A DNA stretch of 64,000 nt, taken from Cylindrospermum sp. NIES-4074 (GTDB lineage Bacteria; Cyanobacteriota; Cyanobacteriia; Cyanobacteriales; Nostocaceae). Under the pieces are notes generated by a model, which was given only the letters and a program-made list of their open reading frames with translations, had not been told where the DNA came from and ran no database searches. Below are positions 8,809-19,200 of this stretch, piece by piece. The stretch spans positions 1,739,346-1,803,345 of the forward strand of contig AP018269.1 of NCBI GenBank assembly GCA_003994795.1, given 5' to 3'. Positions within the stretch are counted from its first letter, which is position 1. Each line of letters starts with the position of its first letter. A program made the translations under genes and the position numbers.

Positions 8809-9235
8809 GTTTTACTCCTTGTAAAGGCTATTATTAATTCAGTGAAATGGCTATTGGAATCACACCAATTACATTAATTTTAATTGGATTCTGTGCAGTT
8901 TTAATTTGTGTGTAATCTCAATATATCAATCAATTCTTCTAGTTTTCATCTAACTAGGGACTTGAAAATTAGTAGCGGTTTAAATATTAGGCTTATGCCT
9001 CAAGCAAGATATAAATAATGATTTATGGCGAATTTAGCTGATATTTGCAGCGAGTTTAGGCTAGATTAAACCGGTGCAGCATGGGAAAAATTACTATGCA
9101 CTTAGAAATAATGCCAAAGCTGATTTTATTAGGTTTCTTCTCCTGAGTACTCCTGCCTTCTTGCATTAGGAGTTTGCATAACTACTTGAATTGAGCAACT
9201 GTTAAGCAGTATAGATAATAATTATTGAGTACAAA
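8809..9235. other. 427-bp spacer, no gene seen
   Basis: AT-rich and without a credible reading frame. It contains the promoter region of the secreted proline-rich protein (minus strand) and the 3' end region of the sensor kinase. No repeat or strong hairpin stands out. Confidence 0.5.
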
Positions 9236-10657
9236 TTAAGACTCAAGAGTTATTGGTAAAGTGACAGAGAAAGTAGTGCCTTTACCAACTGTACTTTCAA
9301 CTTGGATCTGACCTTGGTGTTGTTCGACAATAGCTTGTGCGATCGCTAATCCCAATCCCGAACCGGTAGAACTTGCTGTCGCCACTTTTCCCATCCTATG
9401 GGTACGAGCTGGATCTACTCGATAAAATCGGTCAAACAACCGTGGTAGCTCCTCTGGGGGAATTCCAATGCCGCTATCACTCACCTTAATTTGTAGCTGG
9501 GCGCTAGTGTACCGGAGTCCAGAGACACGATTTATGCCCTCAATCCTCGCCAATTCTACATTTACCCTGCCAGTAGCTGGAGTGTATTGCAAGGCGTTAC
9601 CAATCAAATTTGTAAATAGCCGCACCAGCTGATCCCAGTTTCCCGCAAGTGTAAACCAAGTATCGAGTAGTTCGGGGTTGATTTCTAAGGATGGAGGATC
9701 AACTAAGTTCAGGGAAATAGTGATCTTTTTATCAGCGGCTAACAGTTGTTGTTCTTCCACCACTTCCATCAGCAAGGCATCCAAGGAACAAGGAGAAAAG
9801 ACATCTTTGCTAATACCACTATCTTGCCGCGCTAAAAAGAGTAAGTCATTGACTAACTTACCCAAACGCTGAGTTAGCCGTTCCACCACTTTTAACTGTT
9901 GGCGATAGTTTAACGCAGAAGTAGTCTCTACCTCAGCTAACTCTAAATCAGCAAGAGCTACTTGCACATTAGTTTGAATTAAAGTAATTGGACTTCGCAG
10001 TTCGTGGGAAGCATCAGCGGTAAATTGCTTGAGACGTTGGTAAGACTCGTCTACAGGTTCCATTGCTTTACCGGAAAGGAACCAACCACTCGCAGCCACA
10101 GAAAGCACCATCAAACCAGTACCCAAGGCTAAATCAAAAATCAATTGACGACTGGGTTTAGTGACTTCAAACCAGGGATGACTAACACGCAGATATCCCA
10201 ATACCTGCCGTCCTGCTTCTACTCGCTGTGTGACTTGTCGTAATAAGAGTGCTGAGTCTCTCCATTTTTCTATTTCCCCTTCTTTTTTGATGACACGCAC
10301 AGTTTCACCAGTGCGGTTGGCATGAATGGGAATATCTAGAGGTTCCAAGAGAGTTGACCAGATTAATTTACCAGTTGGGCTAAACCATTCTAGGTCAATG
10401 TGGTCATCTTCTACAGAGTCGGCATTATCGCGAAAACTGGCTTCTACATTAACACGCCATTTCTCAGCCTTGATATTGACAGGCTCAATCACTAGCGATC
10501 GCACAACTACCTCTACTACATGATTCAAAGTGTCGTCAATCCGCTCAATCAAAGTACTGCGGACATACAAATACACGCCACTAGCAAACAGTAGGAGTAA
10601 TACTGCGGTGACAACGGTGTACCAAAGAGCAAGACGACGACGGGTAGCTTGAAACAT
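9236..10657 (-). CDS. Two-component sensor histidine kinase, membrane bound
   Basis: 473 residues. A first membrane segment (about 13-33) and a second (about 173-195) enclose a periplasmic sensing region of about 140 residues. A HisKA domain follows with FTADASHELRSPI, where H218 is the phospho-acceptor. The ATP-binding domain has N354 (NLIGNAL), the G1 box DSGIGIPPEE near 393 and GSGLGLAIAQAI. It is therefore a complete EnvZ/NrsS-type kinase. No response regulator gene adjoins it, so it is an orphan here. The signal is unknown; the closest architecture I know is the RppB/NrsS group of cyanobacterial redox and metal sensors. Confidence 0.9.
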   Translation of the reverse strand: MFQATRRRLALWYTVVTAVLLLLFASGVYLYVRSTLIERIDDTLNHVVEVVVRSLVIEPVNIKAEKWRVNVEASFRDNADSVEDDHIDLEWFSPTGKLIWSTLLEPLDIPIHANRTGETVRVIKKEGEIEKWRDSALLLRQVTQRVEAGRQVLGYLRVSHPWFEVTKPSRQLIFDLALGTGLMVLSVAASGWFLSGKAMEPVDESYQRLKQFTADASHELRSPITLIQTNVQVALADLELAEVETTSALNYRQQLKVVERLTQRLGKLVNDLLFLARQDSGISKDVFSPCSLDALLMEVVEEQQLLAADKKITISLNLVDPPSLEINPELLDTWFTLAGNWDQLVRLFTNLIGNALQYTPATGRVNVELARIEGINRVSGLRYTSAQLQIKVSDSGIGIPPEELPRLFDRFYRVDPARTHRMGKVATASSTGSGLGLAIAQAIVEQHQGQIQVESTVGKGTTFSVTLPITLES

Positions 10658-11820
10658 TTTTCAACGCAGAGAACAACGCTTGAGATAGCCAATTTACGTA
10701 ATACGGCCATAGGCATTGTATTACCCATTATTTCCCCTCCAAACCTCAGAAAAGGATATGGCCTTATGGGTTTTTATTCCCGCACCTGAGTAAATAGCCT
10801 TAATTGATATTGGTTGTAGCTACTCATAATCCTTCTCATACTAATTTTATTTCAGAATGCGCCATAGGAGAGAGCGCAAAAACTGATGATGCAAAGCTTT
10901 CAGGCATCATGTATCTGTGTTCTTTACAGAAAATTAATATTACATCGTAAAAAATATATAAAGTTCTTAGTTTATTTGTAAAGGTCTAAGTAATACTACG
11001 TTTAGATGATATTTTATTTACGATTAAGAGTTTCTGTAAAAATCCTGAAGTTTACTAAAGCCAGCATCCAAATTTTCAGTGATTTTGCGGTAGTCGCATC
11101 TTTTGCATAGGAGTTAGATTCTATTTGCAGAGAAATTGAAAGGAGATATACAGAAAAAATCAGTAAGTAAGAGATAATGCCGATTTTGGACTAGTGAAGG
11201 ATTTTTTTTAATCTTTAACTAGACTATCAGACTTTCATACAACAACCTAGTGCGCCTCGTATTGCGATTATCTAGTCAAACCTTGTACTGATTTTCCCAA
11301 AACCAAACCTAAAATCACGTCCAATTGGGAAATTTGAGGATTGGGTAGCTCACACTGCAATCTACCTATAAAAGAAGTCTAGATAGTTCTCACACAATAG
11401 GATAGGGTAACTTATGAGTAACTTTGTTGCCGCCTAATGTAGTTTTACAAGCCAATATTTAGCTCTTAACCAGTGCTGACAACTCCAAACATACAGCCAT
11501 CTACCAAGCAACGCAAAACCATAATTTAATCCGCTACAGCATCTAGAATACTTTTGAATTAGAGTTGCATCTTCACCGCACGAGTCAGTAATTACCAAAA
11601 GTATTAAAACCTGTAGTTGATCAGCGGAAATTAACTTGTGTTGCATCGCTACGAATAGTTTGCGGCTTATACAAGTATTGGAGTTGTAAAGAAAACATTA
11701 GATAGCTATGCCAAGTTCTTATACAGGGTTGCCAAATTCAGGAAGCACAACAACCACAGTTTAGATTGGCGTCTCTCTCACCAGTACAGCACACATATTG
11801 TGAGACTTTATTAGTCACAC
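10658..11820. other. 1.16-kb gene-free stretch
   Basis: AT-rich, with no supported coding frame on either strand. It starts with the kinase promoter region. Its right end merges into the decayed gene that begins near 11821, so part of it may be older, unrecognisable gene debris. No CRISPR, tRNA or strong terminator was seen. Confidence 0.5.
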
Positions 11821-12550
11821 TGACTTTCTCGACACTTATAAATTCACAGTTGGTAGCCTCTCCAGTGCTGTTAACTTAAGCTGTCCAAGCTTGATAAACA
11901 GCAACACAGGTTTATATCTGCTAATTGAACGCGTATATGCTACTCCTACGCCACGCTGACAATCAAGATTTCTACCACCGTGATTTGACAACTTTGACAA
12001 ATTCAGATGCATCAGTTAACATCGCCTCAACACTAACAACTGCAACCCTAAACAATGAGTTTGTTGGCAATATTGACACTGAAAATTACACTAACCTGTC
12101 GCATTATTTGCATATCATTTGTGGCTAAAGCTCTGGCGGTATTGGCCGGACAGCCATTCATAATTATGCAAGTTAAAAGTGCATTAGCTTACTTTCAGTT
12201 TCAACCACAGTAGTTTGGCTGAAAATGCAGATGTCCAACCCATTAACAGTAATGGACTTACGATTCAAACATCTGCCACCACAGCAACTACAAAAGATAT
12301 TTGGGTCGCTTCCGACTGCAACAACGGTATTGTCCTAAGTCCCGTCAATTTTGGCATCCTGTATTTTGCGGCTTCTGATGACAGCAGCAGGAAGGTATAG
12401 AGCAGCGACGGCACAGCTTTAGGTACGCGCAAAGTTAGCAATATATATGCAAAGAGCAATACTGACTCTGCCAAGCTCACTGTCGTTGGTAGACAGCTGT
12501 TCTTTACCGCCACGAATGGGACCACAGGAACAGAGTTAAAAGTAATTTAA
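11821..12550 (+). pseudogene. Decayed secreted protein: pre-peptidase domains plus ELWxxDGT-type repeats
   Basis: Translated fragments in different frames line up with one ancestral protein. At 11822-11950, DTYKFTVGSLSSAVNLS...GLYLL resembles a pre-peptidase C-terminal (PPC) domain. At 12040-12100, another frame gives NNEFVGNIDTENYTNLS, the start of a second PPC-like unit. From 12215 one frame runs through a single TAG (12398-12400) and reads ILYFAASDDSS, then SDGTALGTRKV, then RQLFFTATNGTTGTEL, ending at TAA 12548-12550. The last part matches the ELWxxDGT repeat pattern (LFFTA..GTTGTELW..DGT..GT), with the W lost. Frameshifts plus stops make it a pseudogene. It sits directly upstream of the fimbrial operon. 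Confidence 0.65.
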
Positions 12551-12736
12551 ACAGGAGGTTAAAAACAAGAAATCCATCAAAAATCAACCAGATTTGACTA
12601 ATTGTAGGTTGAATTAAGTCTCAGTCACTATTAGGCAAACTCAAGTTCCAATTTGTCTGCCTAATTGAGATTAAGAGATTGATAACAGTTCAAAGAAATT
12701 CAAACAAACACAAAAGATAAGGAAGAATTTTCCAAC

Positions 12737-13345
12737 ATGAAGAACAAATTTTTGGCTATTGCTGCTGCTAGCACCGCTGCTTTGGGTACCGCTCTTCTTT
12801 CTGCACCCGCTCATGCTCAGATTACTGGTAGTGATGTACCTGTAAATCTCAACGTCACAGTACCTGAAGTACTCTTCTTAAAGACTGTTAAGGACATTAA
12901 TGTGAATCTTTCGGCGGCTGATCTCGCGTCTCAATTCAGTGGTTCACCAACCGGAGGATTTGCTTTTGATAACAATAGTGGTACAGCAGGTACTGCTCAG
13001 ACTGGTGTTAATGTTCAAACACCATTTGCAGGTACTGCAACTAGCCAATTTAACCAGACCATACCCAGCGTCTATGTAGTATGGTCTAATAGCCCACGTA
13101 CAGGTGGAGTTAATGTCACTTTTAACAAAGGTGGAAGCTTAACTGGAACACTTAATGCTGTATCTCCAGCCACTGGAAGTGTAGATTACAGCATTGCTGC
13201 AACATCGAACTTAACTGGACTAACTCCCAAGGGCTTAGTCACTCCTACGGCAGTAGGTGGAGTTGATCTGGCTTTAGACTTGACAAAAGCGGCAGTTGCA
13301 GGACAGTACACTGGTGTAATTACAGTGACAGCAGATGCACCATAG
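12737..13345 (+). CDS. Putative chaperone-usher pilin subunit (first tandem copy)
   Basis: 202 residues with a classical signal peptide (1-27, ending APAHA|Q) and an SD-like AAGGAAG before ATG 12737. The mature part is all-beta. It starts with VPVNLNVTVPEVLFLKTV and ends with VDLALDLTKAAVAGQYTGVITVTADAP. A C-terminal strand of the form AGxYtgxitVT is characteristic of pilins assembled by donor-strand complementation in chaperone-usher systems (CS1, spore-coat-U and related). Cysteines are absent. The neighbouring paralogue, chaperone and usher genes support this reading. By position and duplication it is likely the major shaft subunit; this is inferred, not shown. Confidence 0.7.
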   Translation: MKNKFLAIAAASTAALGTALLSAPAHAQITGSDVPVNLNVTVPEVLFLKTVKDINVNLSAADLASQFSGSPTGGFAFDNNSGTAGTAQTGVNVQTPFAGTATSQFNQTIPSVYVVWSNSPRTGGVNVTFNKGGSLTGTLNAVSPATGSVDYSIAATSNLTGLTPKGLVTPTAVGGVDLALDLTKAAVAGQYTGVITVTADAP

Positions 13346-13355
13346 TCAAGGTTTA

Positions 13356-13497
13356 GGCTATTTAAGTATTGGCACAAACCCGTCGAAGTTTTGCCACATA
13401 GGTTTTAAATAGCCCTTAGCCCTAACTTTTTTGCACATTGGGAGAAGAGATTCTGTCTTAGGTCTGGAAAACACAGAGCAGACTCTTCTCCTCCCAT
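13356..13497 (+). terminator. Stem-loops after pilin 1 (attenuator or mRNA end)
   Basis: GGCTATTTAA (13356-13365) pairs exactly with TTAAATAGCC (13405-13414). A second hairpin pairs GGAGAAGAGA with TCTTCTCC (about 13440-13497). Nearly the same 150 bp follows the second pilin (about 14305-14450), so the module was duplicated with the gene. It may stabilise pilin mRNA or reduce read-through to the downstream genes. Confidence 0.5.
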
Positions 13498-13667
13498 TAA
13501 ACAGTTTGTTCCGGTTACATAACCGAAGCAGTGTAATATAATAAACACAATATCATAGCTACCCGTGAATTGCCAAAGCTCTGGCAGATGCGGTTGTCCC
13601 TAGATAAAATTGATAACAATTAAAACCAAGTGATACAACTACCAAAAAAGGGGAAGCATTTTCTAAC

Positions 13668-14294
13668 ATGAAGAACAAGTTTTTAGTTATTGCTGCTGCT
13701 ACCACCACTGCTTTAGGTACTGCTCTTGTTTGGACACCCGCTCATGCTCAGATAACTGGTAGTGATGTATCTGTACCGCTCAACATAACAGTACCTGAAG
13801 TACTATTCTTAAAAACTGTTAGCCAGATTAATTTGACGATTTCGGCAACAGATATTGCCAACGGCTTAGTAACGAATGGCACTGGTTTCTATGGTTCTAG
13901 TCAAAACGGTACAGCCAGTACGAGTGGTAGTAGTCTTGACTCTACATCACCATTTACAAATGTAGGTAATGGAAAATCAATCCAACAAAAAATAAACAAT
14001 GTCTATACAGTATGGTCTAATAGCCCACGTTTAGCAAAGGGAGTTAACATCACCTTTAACAAAGGTATAACCACACCTGTAACACTTAATCCTGCATCTC
14101 CAAACACTGGAGGTCTAAATTATACTATTGTTGCTTCTTCTGGTAATGGTGATGGCGACCAAATTGGGCTGGCTCCCAAGGGCTTGGTTATTCCTACACA
14201 AACAGGAGGTGTTACTTTGTCTCTAGATTTGAATAATGCTACAACCGCAGGCACTTACACGGGTGTAATTACCATAACAGCAGATGCACCGTAA
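13668..14294 (+). CDS. Putative chaperone-usher pilin subunit (second tandem copy)
   Basis: 208 residues, clearly paralogous to the gene at 12737. The signal peptide is nearly identical (MKNKFLVIAAATTTALGTAL...AHA|Q), as is the start of the mature part (ITGSDVSVPLNITVPEVLFLKTV) and the final strand (AGTYTGVITITADAP). The middle (about 60-150) has diverged and carries a Gly/Ser/Thr-rich loop. A purine-rich SD (GGGGAAG) precedes the ATG. As with copy 1, the lack of cysteines and the C-terminal strand fit a donor-strand-exchanged pilin. Having two divergent copies may allow alternative or mixed fimbriae. Confidence 0.7.
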   Translation: MKNKFLVIAAATTTALGTALVWTPAHAQITGSDVSVPLNITVPEVLFLKTVSQINLTISATDIANGLVTNGTGFYGSSQNGTASTSGSSLDSTSPFTNVGNGKSIQQKINNVYTVWSNSPRLAKGVNITFNKGITTPVTLNPASPNTGGLNYTIVASSGNGDGDQIGLAPKGLVIPTQTGGVTLSLDLNNATTAGTYTGVITITADAP

Positions 14295-14550
14295 TTAAGG
14301 CTTAGACTATTTAGGTATTGGCACAAACCTGTCGAAGTTTTACCACATAGGTTTTAAATAGCCCTTATTCCTGACTTTCCTGCACATTGGGAGAAGAGAT
14401 TCTGTCTCAGGGATGGAAAACACAGAACAGATTTTTCTCCTCCCACTTTTTAAAGTTTGTGATCTGATAAAAAGTTTCCTCCGGTCATCTAGCCTCCTCA
14501 GTGTAAGCAAAGTAAAATACCAAACCATACACAAGTGTGCTGCCAGCAAT

Positions 14551-15123
14551 ATGTCACTTATTAAAATCATTAACTCTCAAAAGTACCTAATCGGCTGGTT
14601 AACTACCACCATAGGGCTTCTAGTATTATCTCAAAACCCCATATCAGCACAATCAATATTTGGGGAAACTATCGAGCCTACTGATATTAATCAGTTATCA
14701 ACTCCGCAAAAAGTAACTATCCCTCCCATAGGGCAAACAGAAATTGCACCTGCGGTCTTCACTGGTGAGTCTGCCAAAAATGAGCAAGATTTATTTACTC
14801 CGCCCCGCTTTAACGCCATAATTACCCGTGACTTACCAAAACTCTGGCAAATGCGGGTGCCATTAGACCAAGTGGGTTCTCTTTACGCTACTTATGAAGT
14901 GAAAGCTGAGAATGGACGCAACAACGCTGTCAGCAGCGAAAATAGTTCTAGCTCTACAGTTCAAGTTGCTATAGAACCATTACCTGTAATTGAGATTTCC
15001 CGCGATCCAAATAGTAATACAGCCCTGATTCAGGGGGGAGCGCGATTGATCATGGATTTCTCAACTGCACAGTTAGCTGGTGGATATTCTGGTGATATAA
15101 CAGTGACAGTTAATCGGCGCTAG
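14551..15123 (+). CDS. Exported protein, probable minor or tip pilin
   Basis: The frame is open from 14413, but the ATG at 14551 is chosen because it gives a proper signal peptide (MSLIKIINSQKYL, hydrophobic core, ISAQ) and because 14413-14550 is a copy of the post-pilin spacer. The product is 190 residues. The last 30 residues (GGARLIMDFSTAQLAGGYSG, then DITVTV) closely follow the C-terminal pattern of the two pilins, while the rest has diverged. It therefore looks like an accessory subunit of the same fimbria. The next gene, the chaperone, starts about 33 bp downstream. A tip or adaptor role is inferred from gene order only. Confidence 0.6.
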   Translation: MSLIKIINSQKYLIGWLTTTIGLLVLSQNPISAQSIFGETIEPTDINQLSTPQKVTIPPIGQTEIAPAVFTGESAKNEQDLFTPPRFNAIITRDLPKLWQMRVPLDQVGSLYATYEVKAENGRNNAVSSENSSSSTVQVAIEPLPVIEISRDPNSNTALIQGGARLIMDFSTAQLAGGYSGDITVTVNRR

Positions 15124-15156
15124 TTTTGTGCTTTTGGAGTTAGAAATAGCCTTTTT

Positions 15157-16047
15157 GTGGTGTGTATTCAAGTGAAAAATTTAATCCAGATGTTGCCAAA
15201 ATCTAGAAATATAGCTTTAGGACTAATTGGAGTATTGGCCCTAGCAATGCCTCCCGCTACAGCATTGAATATTGGTGTCACACCCTCCCGCGTTGAATTA
15301 GAAATTAATAGCAACAAAACGCGCTCTCAGTCTATTCGGGTTTTAAACCCTTCTTCTGAACCCATCGAAGTTAAGGCCGTGATTCGGTCTTGGGTCATGA
15401 GTGAAGATAATAAACTGCAAGAGTTTTCTGCTGGCGAACAATCCCTAGAGCAGTGGATTATTTTCACCCCTTCTAAATTTACAATTCCAGCAGGTGGCGC
15501 TCAAACCGTCCGCTTTGCCATTCGTCCTAAAGTTCAGCCTAAATCTGGTGAACACCGGGCGGTAATTTATTTTGAAGAAGTTCCTCCTGGCAATGACAAA
15601 TCTAAAGGTGTGAGGATTGTTGGACGGTTAGGAGTTGTGATTTATGGCTATGTAGGAAATATTAAAAGACTTGGTGTGTTGAATTCTGTTACTGTAGACA
15701 CTAAACCGAAAGCTGTTGGCGCAATCTTTGATATTTCTAATCAAGGTAACGCCTATGTCAGACTAACTGGGCAATATGCTATCTGGCCAGCCGCTCAATA
15801 TCCAGGGGCCGAGGCGACAAAACCCATCGCTAATTTAGGAAAGCCAGAAGCAAAGGTTCCAGCAAATTTATTAGATGCAGGGTTATTGCCGTCCTCACCA
15901 GTGTTACCGGAGAATCGTCGTCAACTTCGCCTGCCAATCACTAAAACTTTACCCCCTGGTAATTATGTATTGGATATCAAGGGTGATTTGAGTGGTGTGC
16001 CGATTAAAAAAGGCATTCCTTTCACTGTTTCAGGAGTTAATAAGTAA
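15157..16047 (+). CDS. PapD-like periplasmic chaperone for fimbrial subunits
   Basis: 296 residues from GTG 15157; an ATG at 15190 gives a shorter signal peptide and is an equally good start. The signal peptide ends PPATA|LNIG. The N-terminal immunoglobulin-like domain (about 37-145) reads VTPSRVELEINSNKTRSQSI, then RVLNPSSEPIEVK, then FTIPAGGAQTVRFAIRPKVQ and GEHRAVIYFEEVP. This is the conserved strand order of pilus chaperones: surface-exposed basic residues and the Pro/Gly turn ahead of the G1 strand. A second beta domain and a C-terminal extension follow. It would bind pilins in the periplasm and deliver them to the usher encoded next. Confidence 0.75.
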   Translation: MVCIQVKNLIQMLPKSRNIALGLIGVLALAMPPATALNIGVTPSRVELEINSNKTRSQSIRVLNPSSEPIEVKAVIRSWVMSEDNKLQEFSAGEQSLEQWIIFTPSKFTIPAGGAQTVRFAIRPKVQPKSGEHRAVIYFEEVPPGNDKSKGVRIVGRLGVVIYGYVGNIKRLGVLNSVTVDTKPKAVGAIFDISNQGNAYVRLTGQYAIWPAAQYPGAEATKPIANLGKPEAKVPANLLDAGLLPSSPVLPENRRQLRLPITKTLPPGNYVLDIKGDLSGVPIKKGIPFTVSGVNK

Positions 16048-16208
16048 CGATTTGTTTCAGAAATCCTGAAATATCTCGTTGGTAATAAATACTTTTTGCA
16101 TCAGCAAAAGCCTAAATTTTCAAAGTAAGAATTAACTTACTTTTCACCCAAATAATTTTGCAGCCAAGAGGCTTCTCAGGCTGCCTATGGCAACTTTAGT
16201 ACTTCAGT

Positions 16209-19200
16209 ATGTTCTCCCAAGCTGCAACACCCCCCCCAACAGTTCCGCTTCTACCATCAGAGAATATTTCTCAGGAAACGCCCCAAGATACTAGTGTTAG
16301 GACAGTAGATAGCATAAGTCAAAAGGCGATCGCTATTCCTTCCCCACCAGAAACGTTACCTGCTCAATTTTCCACCACTAACTCACCACACCTTGCAGAC
16401 AACGAACAACTTGGTAGCGAAGCCTTAGCCCAAAGTATAACGGCCGAAGTATCTACCTCCAGCGATGCTGCCAAAACTCCAGAAAAATCTCTAGACAAAG
16501 ATTATGCTGTGCCAAATACAGCCACAGCAGATTCTCAATTTTCCAAAAACAATTTACCGCACCTCTCCGACTCAGAACAAATTGGTGACAAAGTAGTTGC
16601 CCAGCGTGTAATAACAGCACCAATACCATCCCAAGTTTCTACTATCAGTGAGCCTGCAAAAACCCCAGCAGACTCAGAGGAAAAAAATAATGCTGTGCCA
16701 ACTCCTGACACAGAAAATACAATAGCAGAAGCAAGAAATTTATTGCTTGGGGTCATCATCAACAACCGGGAAGTCGGTAGTTTAGATGTTATACGAGAAG
16801 AAAACACTTTATTACTCCCACTATTAGATTTTGCCCAAATCGCTGGATTTACCGTTGAAACTGCTGGCGAAAAAACGCAATTTAAAACACCTTTAGGAGT
16901 GATTGCCATCGCTGCCAATGAACTCCGGCAAATCAACGGTATCACTTATATCAGTGATAGCTTACTGAAAGAAAAATTAGCTACTAATATTGAGTTAAAA
17001 ACTTCAGATTTAGCTTTGATCGTTGACTTGCCTTGGCGTAGAAGTAACAGTCAATCTAATTCCGGGGCGGTTGCCATCCAGCCAGAAGTTCGACCTCCTA
17101 GCAGCGGATTATCAAATCTTCGGCAAGAGTTAAACTTTTACAGCAATTCTGGAAATACTAGCTGGCGTAGTTCTACCCTCTTGGGAGGGCGTTTAGCTGG
17201 CGGTTCTTGGCGTGTACGTTTGGAGAATAATTTTGTTGATGATCCGGATATTACTGAATACTTTTTCTTTAAACGTTCGGGACGATTTCTCTATCAGTTA
17301 GGTCGCCAACAAATTGGGTTAAATCCTCTACTGTCGGGCGTTAATTTGACAGGAGCGCAAGTTGGTTATACCAATCTGCCCGTAGATAAATTTAATAATA
17401 ATTACGGCGCCAATGAACTTTTGCCCAGACGCTCCCAACCAGTACAAACATTTCGAGGTGTAGTTCCTCCCACAAGTTTCGTTCAGTTAAGAGTTAGTGG
17501 CATTGTGATTGCCCAACAACAGGTGGGATTTAGTGGAGAATACGAATTTCTAGATATTAATTTACCCACTGGTCAATCTAGTGAAATTGAACTTTTGGTT
17601 TTTGACCGCAATAACCCAAATGTACCCAGAGAAATTCGTTCTTTAAGACTGAATGCTTCTGATTTATTGCTGCCATCTGGGGGCAGTGTGCAACTGGCAG
17701 GTTTCGGATTTAGTGGTAACTCTATCCAGAATGCTTTATTTGATAGTTACAATACAGGTGACGCAGGCCAGCCTGTGGCGTTCTATCAGGTGCGTCAAGG
17801 GTTATCCAATAACCTCACATTAGAAGGGGCAGTACAAGTGCTGCCTGACACGACCCAAGCGCAAGCAGGTTTTGCTTGGCGATTGGCAGACCCAGTAATC
17901 CTAGCTACTAGTGTGGGCACTTCTCGTGGTGAGTTCGGTTATACAGCAGATTTGGATATTCAGTTAGATCGGTTGCAAATTATTGGAAATTCTGAATTAT
18001 ATCCATCTGGCTATTTGTATGATAGTCAATCACGGGATTTGATTAAACATAGTTTAGAAACCAAGTATAGGTTTAGCAACAATTTTAGTTTGGGGTTTGT
18101 TGCCCGTAGTTACCAAGACCAAAGTAATTCCGCTGATTATATTTTGCCGACTTTTAACTTTAGTCCTTTCTCTAGTTTGTCTTTCAGCGGTAGACCTGAT
18201 ATTTTAGGACGCTATTTATTTAATGCTTTCTATCAAGCAACTCCAAAGAGTAGGTTGGCTTTTAACTCAACAGGTGATATATATTCAGCAGATTTTAGCT
18301 ATAACTTCAACCGCGAGTATTTACTATCTTTAGGAAGTGAATCTGGCGGTGATTTGGCTACTCGTTACACTGTGTCACTTAATCGTAATGCCTCTAGTCT
18401 TTCAGGCTTGAGTTGGCGGCTAGGACTGGCATACAGGGATGGAGAAGTTGGACCGGTTGTGGGCGCTAGTATGCGGCTAATTCCAGGTTTATTCGCGAGA
18501 ATTGACTATCAAGGCATTCCTTCCAGATATAAAAATATTGTCAGCGGCATTGGCGACGATCGCTTGATGGTATCGCTAGTTTCCGATTTATCCCTTGCTG
18601 GTGGGAGAATAGCCCCGGCAGAATATACCGCTATCAGTAAAAACAGGGGTGCGATCGCCGGACGAGTTATTGTTGAAGGCGGCAGAAAAGGATTTGACCT
18701 CAGTGCCTCTAATGTTCAGGTGTTCAATAGCCGTAATCAAAGCTTTGGGGGAGCGAATATCGACCCTCAAGGTAACTTCTTTGTTGGTAATTTGCCAGAA
18801 GGGGTCTATATAGTCCAACTTGATCCTGACCAGCTACCTGTAGAACTTTCTCTCAAGAAAACTAGCGTCATCGTTGAAGTGGCAAACTCTGCCGTCACTA
18901 GGTTAGATTTTCCTCTGACAATAGAATATGGTTTGGCAGGACGAGTTACAGATGCCGCAGGTAAGCCGATACCTGAATTGGAAGTAAGACTTGTCAATGC
19001 TGAGGGCAAACAAATCTCCTCATCTGTGACTGATCAATTTGGTCTTTATCGTTTGGATGGAGTTCCCACTGGCAAGTACAGCTTGCAGGTGCCATCCCAA
19101 GAAGGCATCAGCAGCAGCGATACCTTACCCAAGCGAGAGATCACCATTGATGATGATTTCCTCTATGACCAAGATTTGCAATTACCGATTTCCCCAGCAG

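Noticed and set aside
9236-10657. Sensor kinase as a partner of the fimbrial operon
   Set aside because: It is transcribed away from the operon and 2 kb distant; no sequence evidence ties them.
11434-11646. 70-codon minus-strand frame in the gap before the fimbrial operon
   Set aside because: No start signal or similarity; the region looks like decayed DNA.
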